Below, one piece after another: positions 16,462 to 25,681 of a stretch of 64,000 bases of DNA (position 1 is its first letter; each line of letters opens with the position of its first letter). Source of the stretch: Dickeya poaceiphila (GTDB taxonomy: Bacteria; Pseudomonadota; Gammaproteobacteria; Enterobacterales; Enterobacteriaceae); the NCBI RefSeq assembly GCF_007858975.2, contig NZ_CP042220.2:3534001-3598000 (forward strand). Reading direction: 5' to 3'. Under the pieces are notes generated by a model. It worked only from the letters and a program-made list of their open reading frames with translations. It made no database searches and was not told where the DNA came from. Made by a program: the position numbers and the translations under genes.

Positions 16462-17926
16462 AAAGCTCACCAGTCACTCGGATGACTTCATCAATAGAGG
16501 TTAAACCGGCCAGAACTTTATTCATTCCGTCCAGGCTGAGTGACGCCGCGCTTCCAGCCAGCGCCGCCAGCTCATTCTCATTTTTTTGCTGATAGATCCC
16601 CTCGCGCATCGGTTCATTAATCACCACCAGCGCCTGAACCAACGTACGCCCGATATAGCCGGTATTAAAACAGGCCGGGCAACCTTGTGGTCGATATCCC
16701 ATCATGCCTTCCTGCCAGGGCACGTTGAGCATCTGGCATTCTGCGGTCGTAATCGGCACGGGTTGGCGACAATGGGGACACAAGCATCTCACCAGCCGCT
16801 GTGCCATGACAGCGTTCAGCGCGCTGGCCAGCATAAAAGGCTCGATGCCCATATCCTGCAACCGGGTCAGTGCGCTGAGAGCCGTGTTGGTATGCAAGGT
16901 AGACAACACCAGATGACCCGTCATCGATGCCTGTACCGCTATCTGCGCCGTTTCCTGATCTCGAATTTCACCGATTAAAATCACATCAGGGTCCTGGCGC
17001 AAAATAGCCCGCAACCCTTTGGCGAACGTCATACCAATTTTGCTGTTAACCTGAGTCTGCGAGATATTGGCGATGTCATATTCAACCGGATCTTCGATAG
17101 TCATGATATTGAGCTTTTCTTGATCGAGTTCGTTGATCATCGCATACAGCGTTGAGCTTTTACCGGACCCCGTCGGCCCTGTGACCAGAATGATGCCATT
17201 TGGCCGGCTCACTAACGACACCACCTTTTTTCTCACCGCATCAGGCATACCGAGCTGACGTAAATCCAGTTTGACGGCATTTTTATCCAGCAAACGCAGC
17301 ACAATCCTTTCGCCATAACTGGAAGGTAATACCGACACCCTGACATCCACGGCACGACCCAATATGCGTAAACTCATACGCCCATCCTGCGGTTTGCGCT
17401 TTTCTGCAATATCCAGCCGGGACATCACTTTTAAGCGCGACACCAGCAGCGAAGAGAGACGCCGCTCAGGCTCAAGTTTTTTGTGTAATACGCCATTGAG
17501 GCGAAAACGAATGGCGACCCGCTGCTCAAAGGTTTCAATATGAACATCAGAGGCGCGCTCTTTCAGCGCCTGCGCAAGAATGGCGTTAATCAGCTTAATG
17601 ATTGGCGGATTATCGTCATTATTGAGAATCTCTTCATGCACAGGCAATGTGTCGGCTAACTGATACATATCCAGATCCTCGCTCAGCCCCGCCATTACCT
17701 CACTCGCCCGCTGATCACTATTCTGAAACGTGCTGACGATGCGTTCAGCAAACGTTTCCCCATCAATGGCGTTGAGCAATGCGCCCGATGGACAATGGCG
17801 CAACGCACTCATAATCGCTTGCGGATGCGCATCGTTGCGGTAATAAATTCGCCAGGCATCATCCTGCTTCTCAATTAAAATGCCCTGGCTTTTCGCCCAT
17901 TCCAGACTGGAGAATTTCGGATGCAT
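16448..17926 (-). CDS. gspE: T2SS assembly ATPase GspE
   Basis: A 492-residue cytoplasmic secretion ATPase. It shows Walker A GPTGSGKS (around residue 250), an Asp box with MTIEDPVEYD, Walker B with VILIGEIRDQETA and a His box (TGHLVLSTLHTN). Near the C-terminus two CxxC pairs (CPHC and CPAC, about residues 380 and 414) form the zinc-binding element typical of GspE. The N1E domain that contacts GspL covers roughly the first 130 residues. The start overlaps the gspD stop by one base. Confidence 0.95.
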   Translation of the reverse strand: MHPKFSSLEWAKSQGILIEKQDDAWRIYYRNDAHPQAIMSALRHCPSGALLNAIDGETFAERIVSTFQNSDQRASEVMAGLSEDLDMYQLADTLPVHEEILNNDDNPPIIKLINAILAQALKERASDVHIETFEQRVAIRFRLNGVLHKKLEPERRLSSLLVSRLKVMSRLDIAEKRKPQDGRMSLRILGRAVDVRVSVLPSSYGERIVLRLLDKNAVKLDLRQLGMPDAVRKKVVSLVSRPNGIILVTGPTGSGKSSTLYAMINELDQEKLNIMTIEDPVEYDIANISQTQVNSKIGMTFAKGLRAILRQDPDVILIGEIRDQETAQIAVQASMTGHLVLSTLHTNTALSALTRLQDMGIEPFMLASALNAVMAQRLVRCLCPHCRQPVPITTAECQMLNVPWQEGMMGYRPQGCPACFNTGYIGRTLVQALVVINEPMREGIYQQKNENELAALAGSAASLSLDGMNKVLAGLTSIDEVIRVTGELYDDA

Positions 17927-20028
17927 CAGCGCAAGCTCACCGTAAATTTATGGATACCGTTCAGAATGGCGTTAACATCAGCATGTGGGCTTTCCCTCGT
18001 GTGTGATGCATCCTGCGCGGTTTCATCAGCCACAGGGGAAGATGCGCCTCGCCTCATCTGCACCGTATCAGCACTGTCGCTACGAATAATACGTGGACGG
18101 ATAAATAACATCAGATTGCGTTTATCATTATTACGAGAGGTATACTTGAATAAATTTCCCAGAAAAGGGATATCGCCTAACAGGGGAACTTTATCAACGG
18201 TCTCTTTCTTTTCATCATCCAGTAATCCGCCAATGACGACGGTTTCGCCATCCTGAACCTGCACGACGTTATTCACCGTCCGAATATTAAACACCGAACC
18301 GAGATTATTATTCACCTGTCGGGTATCAGACAAACTGGAAATTTCCTGGGATATATTCAACAGGATAGTTCCACTCTGATTTATGCGCGGCACGATACTG
18401 AATTTAATCCCAATAGTGCGTCGCTGAACGGTATTAAAAATATTATCGTTATTGGTCGTTCTCGAACCGGTTAAAATAGGCACATCCTGACCGACGTTAA
18501 ATTCCGCCCGGTGATTATCCAGAGTAACCACGCTGGGAGTGGCGAGAATATTATTTCCTCGGTTACTTTCAAGCGAATTAAACAGCGTCCCCCAATTGCC
18601 GTGATAAAAACCGGCCACTAATCCCTCGCCATTTTTTAACGCATTCACCAATGGATTATCCTGCGTGAATCCCTTGCCGACATTAACGCCATTGAAGTTG
18701 CTGCCACCGTAGTTTTTATTTCCCCAGGAGATACCGAGATTCAGTCCTTCTGCTTTCTGCACTTCCACGACAATCGCTTCAACCAGTACCTGCTCATGCC
18801 GGACATCAAGCTGCCGTATAATGGATGACACCTGCTTCATTGCGGCAGGCGGTGCACTGACGACCAGGGCATTGTTATCACGATCAGCATGGACGTGGAT
18901 TTGCTTTAGCAGCGTATCGCCGTCACCGGACATACTGCTGCCGAACATACTGCTGGGGTCGGTCGAAAAATCCGTACCGCCAGATCCAGATAAAGAGCCG
19001 CCGGTAGCCTGACTGTCCAGATTGGTGGACTGCCCAGCAGGAGTCATGCCGCCCTGCAACTGTTGTGATTGTTGCGCCAGCAGCGCTTCCATCGCCATCG
19101 AACTACCCGAAAAAGCGCCAGCCTCAGAACTTCCCGACTGATTATTGTTAAACAGCTTCGCCATTTGCACCGCATCAGCATACTTTAAAAAAAACACCTG
19201 GGATTGCTGACCTGGCACATCCATGGCTGAAATTAAACGACCGATCTCCGCCTTAACTTGCGCGCCACCTTTTACCACAATAGTCCTGGTCGCATCGTTG
19301 CCATAAATTAAAGGCGCATCCTTATCTTCCGGGTTGAGGTTTCTGAAGGTATTCTGCAAGGATTTAGCAACATCCGATGCTTTTGCCTGACTCAGGCTAA
19401 ATACCGCCGGACTGTTATCTTTCCTGGCATTGTCAACCTGATTAACAATGCCCACCAGTCGTTCAACGACATCCTCGCGGCCAGTGAAAATAAACAAGTT
19501 TCCTGGCGAGTAATATTTCAGTTTCACTGCGCTGCTTTCCGCAATAGCACTCAGGATGGGTTCCAGTTCAGCGCCAGACAGCGTGTCCATTTTTGCCAGG
19601 CGCACTACAATATTTTTTCCCCGCCCTTTATTACCTTCAGCCCAGGCCGCCCGCAACGATTGCGCCTGAGGGACGATATTCAGGGTATGGTTGTCAACTG
19701 AAACCACGCTGTAGCCATAAGCTTCCATCACGTTCATAAAAAAAACGAGGTATTGATTTTCATCCAGGTCTTCATAACTACGTACTGAAATCTGCCCCGT
19801 AATGGACGGGTCAATAATAATGTTCTTCTTTAAAATTTTTGCCGCAGTGGCAACAAACTCTTTTATGTCTACTTCACGAAATGACGCTGAATATTTTTTT
19901 GATGTATTCTCAGATTGAGTGGTAGCCAAAGCATGAACATCATCTGTCGTCGTTTCTTTTTCAGCACAAACACTATTCGACACCATAAAAATAAAAACAA
20001 ATACGTTTAGTCTCAAAACGTTGTTCAT
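17926..20028 (-). CDS. gspD: T2SS outer-membrane secretin GspD
   Basis: A 700-residue secretin with a Sec signal peptide (cleaved near SNSVCA). The N0 domain starts at SFREVDIKEFVATAAKILKKNIIIDP, followed by N1 to N3 domains. A Gly/Ser-rich linker (about residues 300-370, with many GSG, SSM and GGS elements) lies within N3. The secretin core contains VLVEAIVVEVQ, VPILTGSRT and VQDGETVVIGGLL. The C-terminal tail after IRPRIIR is about 50 residues long, the region pilotins bind in PulD/OutD. The likely pilotin is at 5443-5841. Confidence 0.95.
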   Translation of the reverse strand: MNNVLRLNVFVFIFMVSNSVCAEKETTTDDVHALATTQSENTSKKYSASFREVDIKEFVATAAKILKKNIIIDPSITGQISVRSYEDLDENQYLVFFMNVMEAYGYSVVSVDNHTLNIVPQAQSLRAAWAEGNKGRGKNIVVRLAKMDTLSGAELEPILSAIAESSAVKLKYYSPGNLFIFTGREDVVERLVGIVNQVDNARKDNSPAVFSLSQAKASDVAKSLQNTFRNLNPEDKDAPLIYGNDATRTIVVKGGAQVKAEIGRLISAMDVPGQQSQVFFLKYADAVQMAKLFNNNQSGSSEAGAFSGSSMAMEALLAQQSQQLQGGMTPAGQSTNLDSQATGGSLSGSGGTDFSTDPSSMFGSSMSGDGDTLLKQIHVHADRDNNALVVSAPPAAMKQVSSIIRQLDVRHEQVLVEAIVVEVQKAEGLNLGISWGNKNYGGSNFNGVNVGKGFTQDNPLVNALKNGEGLVAGFYHGNWGTLFNSLESNRGNNILATPSVVTLDNHRAEFNVGQDVPILTGSRTTNNDNIFNTVQRRTIGIKFSIVPRINQSGTILLNISQEISSLSDTRQVNNNLGSVFNIRTVNNVVQVQDGETVVIGGLLDDEKKETVDKVPLLGDIPFLGNLFKYTSRNNDKRNLMLFIRPRIIRSDSADTVQMRRGASSPVADETAQDASHTRESPHADVNAILNGIHKFTVSLR

Positions 20029-20043
20029 TCTTATACCTTGAGT

Positions 20044-20547
20044 TTAACCACTTTTAAAATGAAGTGACCGATAATATCCGTTACTATCGACAATAACTTT
20101 ATCTGGCAAAACAAGAAGAATTTTTTCATTACCGGGTGATACACTCTCTCCTGTGCGATAATCCCGCTGCATATTATCACTTTCAACCGTTATCATCGCA
20201 GCATTGGCGTCAAGCGAATAAATAATACCGGTAAGCTTAAGCGGTGAATCAGATTCCGGTGCGTTTTGTATTATATATTCCGATAAAGGATGGTCATACA
20301 CTCTAAAAAGAATAGCGTCATCCGATTCGACAGCATGTGACTCGCCAAAAAGATGTCTTTCTGTCACGGACTCTTTTTGTTGAGCAGTATAAAAGTCGTG
20401 ACTAATATAAAATATTTCCCCCGATACAGACCTCGCTTCTTGTTGTTGCCCGATTTGTTGTCCAATGAGCCAGACGATGCAGACCAGCAAGCCCAACCAT
20501 GAGACTCCCCTTATTACGTTCTTACGTGTAAAATTAATATTATTCAT
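20044..20547 (-). CDS. gspC: T2SS GspC, short form without PDZ domain
   Basis: A 167-residue bitopic inner-membrane protein, first gene of the operon. One membrane helix (about residues 13-29, VSWLGLLVCIVWLIG) is followed by a linker and the HR domain: ERHLFGES, SPLKLTGIIYSLDANAAMITVE, YRTGESV, KVIVDSNGYYRSLHF. The HR domain contacts GspD N0. Typical GspC proteins run to about 270-300 residues with a PDZ or coiled-coil domain at the C-terminus; here the frame stops right after HR. PDZ has been linked to substrate choice in Out, so this system probably recognises substrates differently. Confidence 0.85.
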   Translation of the reverse strand: MNNINFTRKNVIRGVSWLGLLVCIVWLIGQQIGQQQEARSVSGEIFYISHDFYTAQQKESVTERHLFGESHAVESDDAILFRVYDHPLSEYIIQNAPESDSPLKLTGIIYSLDANAAMITVESDNMQRDYRTGESVSPGNEKILLVLPDKVIVDSNGYYRSLHFKSG

Positions 20548-20637
20548 AGAAAAAAATTAAAATTAAACTCATAAATAGACAACTCCTTTTCATACTGAAT
20601 TTTATTCATGAATTATCACATCACTCTGGTAAACCCT

Positions 20638-20663
20638 ACATTTAACCATGACATTTAACCATG
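20638..20663. repeat. 13-bp direct repeat upstream of gspC
   Basis: ACATTTAACCATG occurs twice head to tail (20638-20650 and 20651-20663), about 90-115 bp before the gspC start. It could be a paired binding site for a regulator. Confidence 0.8.
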
Positions 20664-20684
20664 CTACCGCTCTTGGGATGCTTA

Positions 20685-20693
20685 CCCCCCCCC
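20685..20693. repeat. Nine-base poly-C tract
   Basis: Nine consecutive C residues lie about 140 bp upstream of gspC. Long mononucleotide tracts slip during replication, and in promoter regions they can vary expression. Confidence 0.8.
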
Positions 20694-21230
20694 AATATTA
20701 AAAGTAAGACACCCACGTTTATAAGACATCTACTCAGAGTTTTCTTAATTAAATCTACAGTTAATTAACTTTATTTACATAAGATTCTTCTCAATAAAAG
20801 ATTACGCTTTTATTTCAAATGAAATTATCACCATGGGGATTAAATAATATAGATAAATTTAATATTGATGACCTATTTCTATACTAAGAACGCTATTAAA
20901 TGCCGTTAAACAAACAGGACAAACACACCGAATTAATATGCTCCACATCGTCCATCGTTATGTTCGCGCAGGCAATGTTCCTGGAGTTTCAATAGCGGCT
21001 GGCAACTAAAAAGGAAAATTAACGGTTCGAGCAGAAGATGATTCCGCCTACTGGAAAACAAATCGCATCGCGGCACTTTCCCGGCCACCACCCTCCCAAA
21101 AAACCACAACAATCTTATAATCTTAAGAAGCCATACAAAATCACCAAAAAAACTTAGACAAAAAAACAAGTTTGTGTAAGTTTTGATTATACTGTTTTAA
21201 TACTGATGGTTCGACGAAAGGTTAACGCCT

Positions 21231-21665
21231 ATGAGCACAATGCGATCCGTATTTGACAACTTCGTTGGCTTTTACACTGAGTTGGATACTCAGCCGCTGG
21301 GGCTGTTGTCTGCGCTCTATCACCCGTCAGCCATACTTATCGATCCGTTCGGTCAACACCAGGGCCTACCCGCGATACAGGACTATTTTTCACATTTGCT
21401 GGAAAACACAAAACAGTGTCGTTTCACCATCGATATCCCGATTTGCGAACATGATCGTTTTGCAGCGAACTGGACTATGCATTGGTCACACCCCGGTATA
21501 TCAGGCGGCAAAGCGCTGTCGCTGTCAGGATGCTCCATCGTTGACGTGCAGCAGACTCGCATCACGCACCAGCGTGATTACTACGATGTCGGCGAGATGA
21601 TTTATGAACACCTTCCTCTATTGGGATGGGCCGTTCGCGGCGTCAAGAGAAGGGTATCTGCATGA
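21231..21665 (+). CDS. SnoaL/NTF2-like fold protein
   Basis: A 144-residue single-domain protein of the NTF2-like superfamily. The typical pattern is an N-terminal helix (VFDNFVGFYTELDTQPLGLLSALYHPSAILIDPFG), then LPAIQDYFSHLLENTKQCRF and alternating strands ending with RITHQRDYYDVGEMIYEHLPLLGWAVRGVKRR. The DYYDVG stretch is shared by NTF2-like proteins that head SDR/CFA operons. It has no known catalytic residues and may bind a lipid or a cofactor. Its stop overlaps the start of the next gene (ATGA), so it leads a coupled operon. Confidence 0.8.
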   Translation: MSTMRSVFDNFVGFYTELDTQPLGLLSALYHPSAILIDPFGQHQGLPAIQDYFSHLLENTKQCRFTIDIPICEHDRFAANWTMHWSHPGISGGKALSLSGCSIVDVQQTRITHQRDYYDVGEMIYEHLPLLGWAVRGVKRRVSA

Positions 21666-22381
21666 TGACGATCCTTATCACCGGCGCAAGTTCAGGAATT
21701 GGCGCAGCGCTGGCAAAATCCTGGGCGGAGGATGGCCACCACGTTATTGCCTGCGGCAGAAATGCCGCCCGCCTTGAGGCCTTGCGTCAGTTCAACCCAC
21801 ATATCTCCATTCGCCAGTTTGACACCACCGACAGTCAGGCTTGCCGCGCAGCACTGGCCGACTGTCGCATCGACCTGGCCGTACTCTGCGCCGGAAGCTG
21901 TGAATATCTCGATCACGGCGTTATCGACCCGGAACTGGTGTCGCGTGTCATGAACGCGAATGTTATCGGTCCCATTAATTGCCTTGCGGCATTACAGGCG
22001 CAGCTCACGCCCGGCAGCCGTGTGGTGCTGGTTAGCTCAATGGCTCACTGGCTGCCCTTCCCGCGTGCGGAAGCGTATGGCGCATCAAAAGCCGCGCTGA
22101 GCTGGTTTGCAGACAGCCTGCGACTGGACTGGGAGCCAAAAGGTATCGCCGTGACCGTGGTTTCACCAGGCTTTGTCGATACCCCACTTACCCGTAAAAA
22201 CGATTTTTCGATGCCGGGTATCATCGCCGTCGAACAGGCAGTGAAAGCGATACGGCGCGGCATCAGGCAAGGAAAAACGCATATCGCCTTTCCGACCGGT
22301 TTTGGCGCACTGCTGCGCCTGCTGTCGTGGCTCCCCGGAATCGCTCAACGTGCGCTACTGCGCAGGATGGTGAGGCCATGA
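21662..22381 (+). CDS. Short-chain dehydrogenase/reductase
   Basis: A 239-residue classical SDR, an NAD(P)-dependent oxidoreductase. It shows the cofactor glycine motif TGASSGIG, the NN-like LCAGS segment, the catalytic Ser in VVLVSSMA, YGASK with the Tyr-x-x-x-Lys pair and SPGFVDTPLT. The start at 21662 overlaps the upstream stop; an earlier in-frame start would lie inside the NTF2-like gene. The gene ends inside the next start. In this operon type the SDR is thought to act on a lipid or acyl group, but its substrate is not known. Confidence 0.9.
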   Translation: MMTILITGASSGIGAALAKSWAEDGHHVIACGRNAARLEALRQFNPHISIRQFDTTDSQACRAALADCRIDLAVLCAGSCEYLDHGVIDPELVSRVMNANVIGPINCLAALQAQLTPGSRVVLVSSMAHWLPFPRAEAYGASKAALSWFADSLRLDWEPKGIAVTVVSPGFVDTPLTRKNDFSMPGIIAVEQAVKAIRRGIRQGKTHIAFPTGFGALLRLLSWLPGIAQRALLRRMVRP

Positions 22382-23643
22382 AAATCGCTATCATCGGCAG
22401 TGGCATCGCCGGGCTAACCTGCGCGTGGCGGCTGGCCGGGCACCATGAAGTGATCATGCTGGAAGCAGGCCCTACGCCGGGTGGGCATACCGCCACCGTA
22501 GATGTCGCCACCCCTTCCGGCACCTATGCCATTGATACCGGGTTCATTGTTTATAATGATCGCACCTATCCGCGATTTATGGGGCTACTGAGCGAACTGG
22601 GCATCAGCGGGCAGAAAACGGAGATGAGTTTTTCGGTGCATAATCCGGCAAACGGTCTTGAATATAACGGCCATTCGATCAGTTCACTCTTTGCGCAACG
22701 CAGGAATCTGGTTAACCCCCGGTTTTGGGGGCTACTAAAAGAGATCGTCCGCTTTAATCATCTGGCGAAACAGGCCGTTACACAGTCGGTTGGCGACCAC
22801 GACACACTGCAAACCTTTCTTTCTCGCCATCGCTTTAATGCGTTTTTTGCCCGTCACTATATTTTGCCCATGGGAGCGGCGATATGGTCATCGTCATTAC
22901 AGGAGATGCGCCGCTTCCCGCTTGCCCTGTTTTTACGCTTTTTTGACAACCACGGCCTGCTGGATATCACGCAACGCCCGCAGTGGTACGTGGTGCCCGG
23001 CGGCTCACGGGAATATGTACGCTCCCTGCTCGCTCAGTTGGAAAATCGTTTCACGCTTCACGTCAATACCCCCGTGAAGAACGTGGTACGCCATGATCAG
23101 GGGGTAGAGATCTGTCTGGCGGACACAACCTTCATGGTCGATCAGGTGATTTTCGCCTGTCACTCCACGCAAGCGCTTACGCTGCTGGCTCAACCCAGCC
23201 GGGAAGAGACGGAGATTCTGGGTGATATCGGCTGGCAGCGTAACGAGGTCGTACTGCACGGCGATAAGCGCTGGCTGCCGGTGCGGTCAGCCGCCTGGGC
23301 CAGTTGGAACTATCGCCTGCCTCACGACGAGCAGGCCAGTGCCTGCGTCACCTACAACATGAATATTTTGCAAGGATTGCCACAAGCAAGTCCGTTGTTC
23401 TGCGTCACCCTCAATCCCGATTCACCGATTGATGAACGCTATGTCTGGAAGCGCTTTGTCTACGAGCACCCCGTGTTTAACCCGAAAAGCTGGCGCGCGC
23501 AGTCACGACGCGCAGAGATTAACGGTCAACGGCATAGCTGGTTTTGTGGAGCTTACTGGTACAACGGTTTTCACGAAGACGGAGTACGCAGCGCACTGGA
23601 TGTGGTCAGGGGAATCGCCGACAAGGAGAACATTAATGATTAA
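22378..23643 (+). CDS. FAD-dependent amine-oxidase-type oxidoreductase
   Basis: A 421-residue flavoprotein. The Rossmann FAD motif is at the N-terminus (IAIIGSGIAGLTCAWRLAG), followed by HEVIMLEAGPTPGGHTATV and the motif AIDTGFIVYNDRTYPRF, common to COG2907-type proteins. The C-terminal part has WFCGAYWYNGFHEDGVRSALDVV, the second FAD contact. Proteins of this group are cotranscribed with CFA-synthase-like enzymes and include the Rhodobacter oxidase implicated in furan fatty acid formation. It is coupled to the SDR (ATGA overlap) and to the DUF1365 gene. Confidence 0.88.
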   Translation: MKIAIIGSGIAGLTCAWRLAGHHEVIMLEAGPTPGGHTATVDVATPSGTYAIDTGFIVYNDRTYPRFMGLLSELGISGQKTEMSFSVHNPANGLEYNGHSISSLFAQRRNLVNPRFWGLLKEIVRFNHLAKQAVTQSVGDHDTLQTFLSRHRFNAFFARHYILPMGAAIWSSSLQEMRRFPLALFLRFFDNHGLLDITQRPQWYVVPGGSREYVRSLLAQLENRFTLHVNTPVKNVVRHDQGVEICLADTTFMVDQVIFACHSTQALTLLAQPSREETEILGDIGWQRNEVVLHGDKRWLPVRSAAWASWNYRLPHDEQASACVTYNMNILQGLPQASPLFCVTLNPDSPIDERYVWKRFVYEHPVFNPKSWRAQSRRAEINGQRHSWFCGAYWYNGFHEDGVRSALDVVRGIADKENIND

Positions 23644-24358
23644 CTGTCTATATCGTGGCGTATTACGCCACCGTCGCTGGCAACCGCGGACGCATCAATT
23701 TCGCTATAACGTATTTATGGCGTATCTGGATTTGGATGAACTGGATAGCCTGCCATCGGTGGGTATCCGCCGTAATCAGTTTGCCGCCGTCGCGTTTTAC
23801 GATAGCGACTACCCGCTGGGTACGCCGCTGAAAGAAAACGTGCTTGGCAAGCTGGCGGCGCTGACCGGTGAACGCCCTGATGGCAAGATCATGCTGTTAA
23901 CTCAACTGCGCTATCTGGGCTTTCATTTTAACCCGGTGAATTTTTACTATTGCTTTGACGCGCAGGAAACCCTGCGCTGGATCCTTGCCGAGGTGCGTAA
24001 TACGCCGTGGAACGAACGTCACTATTACGCGGTCAACGCGCAGGAAACCACCCCTGTCGATAAAGCATTCCACGTCTCTCCCTTCAACCCGATGGATATG
24101 GTCTACCACTGGCGGTTTAACTGCCCCGACAAAACGTTACATCTGCATATCGAAAACCATCAGGATGAAAAAGTGTTCGACGCAACGCTGATGCTGGTAC
24201 GTAAACCGCTTACGCGTCTGCACCTTCGCCACATGCAGCTCAGCATTCCGTTGATGACCCTGAAGACTGTTGTTGCCATTTACTGGCAGGCGCTGCTGCT
24301 GTGGCTAAAACGGGTGCCGATTTATAACCATCCTGTCAGCAGGAGTGAACGCTTATGA
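23636..24358 (+). CDS. DUF1365 family protein
   Basis: A 240-residue protein of the DUF1365 family. It begins with CLYRGVLRHRRWQPRTHQFRYNVFMAYLDLDEL, followed by MLLTQLRYLGFHFNPVNFYYCFD, EVRNTPWNERHYY and KAFHVSPFNPMDMVYHW, all family hallmarks. DUF1365 proteins nearly always sit between an FAD oxidoreductase and a CFA-synthase-like gene, so a role in fatty-acid modification is expected, though the reaction is undefined. The ATG at 23636 has AAGGAG upstream and overlaps the end of the FAD gene; the longer frame is rejected. Confidence 0.9.
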   Translation: MINCLYRGVLRHRRWQPRTHQFRYNVFMAYLDLDELDSLPSVGIRRNQFAAVAFYDSDYPLGTPLKENVLGKLAALTGERPDGKIMLLTQLRYLGFHFNPVNFYYCFDAQETLRWILAEVRNTPWNERHYYAVNAQETTPVDKAFHVSPFNPMDMVYHWRFNCPDKTLHLHIENHQDEKVFDATLMLVRKPLTRLHLRHMQLSIPLMTLKTVVAIYWQALLLWLKRVPIYNHPVSRSERL

Positions 24359-25575
24359 CCGACCCCGCTTTTGCGCTTGAGTCTGATGTTCCGCGTACGG
24401 TTCGCTTTGCCCGCTGGCTGCTGTTCCGTTTGCTGGCGGGTTTACAACACGGGTCGCTGACAGTACGCGAAGGCAGCCAAACCGTCCATTTTGGTGACCC
24501 CGCGTCTTCCCTGTGCGCCGAAGTCAGTCTCCTTTCCCCCGGCGTTTATTGGCGTCTCCTGACCGGCGGCAGCATCGCAGCAGCGGAATCCTGGATGGAC
24601 GGCGAATGGGAGACAGACCAGCTCACCGCATTACTGCAAATCATAGCGGTCAATGCCAGCGTACTGAGCCGACTGGAAAATGGCTTTCGCCTGCTGGGTC
24701 AACCATTCCAGCGAATATGGCACTGGACACACCGCAATCATCGGCAGCAGGCACGCGAAAACATTGCCGCGCATTACGATCTGGGTAATCAGTTTTACCA
24801 ACACTTTCTTGACGATGACTTGCTCTATTCCAGCGCGCTATTTACCCCAGCTACGCCGGATCTCGCCAGTGCGCAGCAGGCAAAAATGCGGCGGTTGTGT
24901 GAAGAGCTGTCGTTGACGCCTGACGATCACCTGCTTGAAATCGGCACCGGCTGGGGAGCGCTGGCGGAGTTTGCCGCCCGCCATTACGGCTGTCGGGTAA
25001 CGACCACCACCCTTTCCCGCGAGCAGTATCACTATGCGGTGGCGCGTATTGCCCGTGCAGGTTTGCAGGACCGGGTAACGGTGCTGCTATGCGACTACCG
25101 CGATCTCACCGGTCAGTTCGACAAACTGGTGTCGGTGGAAATGATCGAAGCCGTCGGAAAAGCCTTTCTACCACAATTTTTCCAGACCTGTCAGGCACGC
25201 CTGCGTCCGGGCGGGAAAATGGCTATTCAGGCGATCACTATTCAGGATCAGCGCTACCGCGACTACAGCAAAAGCGTGGATTTTATTCAGCGTTACATCT
25301 TTCCCGGTGGTTTTTTGCCCAGCGTCACGGCGATAAGCGAGCTGATGACACGCCATACTGATTTTGTGTTGCGCAACTTATTCGATATGGGACCGCACTA
25401 TGCCCAAACGCTGGCGCACTGGCGGCAACGTTTCCTTAATACCTGGCCGGACATCGAACGACTCGGATTCGACACACGTTTTCGCCGCATGTGGCTGTAC
25501 TACCTTGGCTACTGCGAAGCCGGGTTTAACGCACGAACCATCAGCGTGGTGCAATTTACCGCAGAGCGCGTGTGA
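24355..25575 (+). CDS. Cyclopropane-fatty-acyl-phospholipid synthase family methyltransferase
   Basis: A 406-residue SAM-dependent methyltransferase of the CFA synthase family, acting on unsaturated acyl chains of membrane phospholipids. Family signs are NIAAHYDLGNQFYQHFLDDDLLYSSALF, the SAM-binding LLEIGTGWGALAEFAA, VSVEMIEAVG and YIFPGGFLPSV. The C-terminus has MWLYYLGYCEAGF. The N-terminal domain is the accessory domain seen in E. coli Cfa. Because it is clustered with the FAD and DUF1365 genes, it is more likely the operon-specific paralogue than housekeeping cfa. It overlaps the upstream stop by 4 nt. Confidence 0.9.
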   Translation: MTDPAFALESDVPRTVRFARWLLFRLLAGLQHGSLTVREGSQTVHFGDPASSLCAEVSLLSPGVYWRLLTGGSIAAAESWMDGEWETDQLTALLQIIAVNASVLSRLENGFRLLGQPFQRIWHWTHRNHRQQARENIAAHYDLGNQFYQHFLDDDLLYSSALFTPATPDLASAQQAKMRRLCEELSLTPDDHLLEIGTGWGALAEFAARHYGCRVTTTTLSREQYHYAVARIARAGLQDRVTVLLCDYRDLTGQFDKLVSVEMIEAVGKAFLPQFFQTCQARLRPGGKMAIQAITIQDQRYRDYSKSVDFIQRYIFPGGFLPSVTAISELMTRHTDFVLRNLFDMGPHYAQTLAHWRQRFLNTWPDIERLGFDTRFRRMWLYYLGYCEAGFNARTISVVQFTAERV

Positions 25576-25681
25576 ACGGTGACGTGCCATCGATCATCTT
25601 TAGCGAAAGCTTTCTGATCATCTGGCTGATTCCGCACACTCAATGTCCCAAATTACGGCAGCAATTGCCTGGTGGTGAAAG

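Larger units (their letters stand above)
20548..21230. promoter_or_regulatory. Divergent intergenic region, T2SS and lipid operon
   Basis: This 683-bp AT-rich region separates the divergent gspC and SnoaL-like genes and must hold both promoters. I see no gene I would defend. It holds a 13-bp tandem repeat, a C9 tract and a TATACT hexamer at 21188-21193 upstream of the rightward operon. No convincing KdgR or CRP site was recognised by eye. Confidence 0.55.

Noticed and set aside
20933..21169. 78-codon minus-strand frame in the T2SS/lipid divergent region
   Set aside because: Hydrophobic and low-complexity translation, no ribosome site, and it lies in the promoter region.
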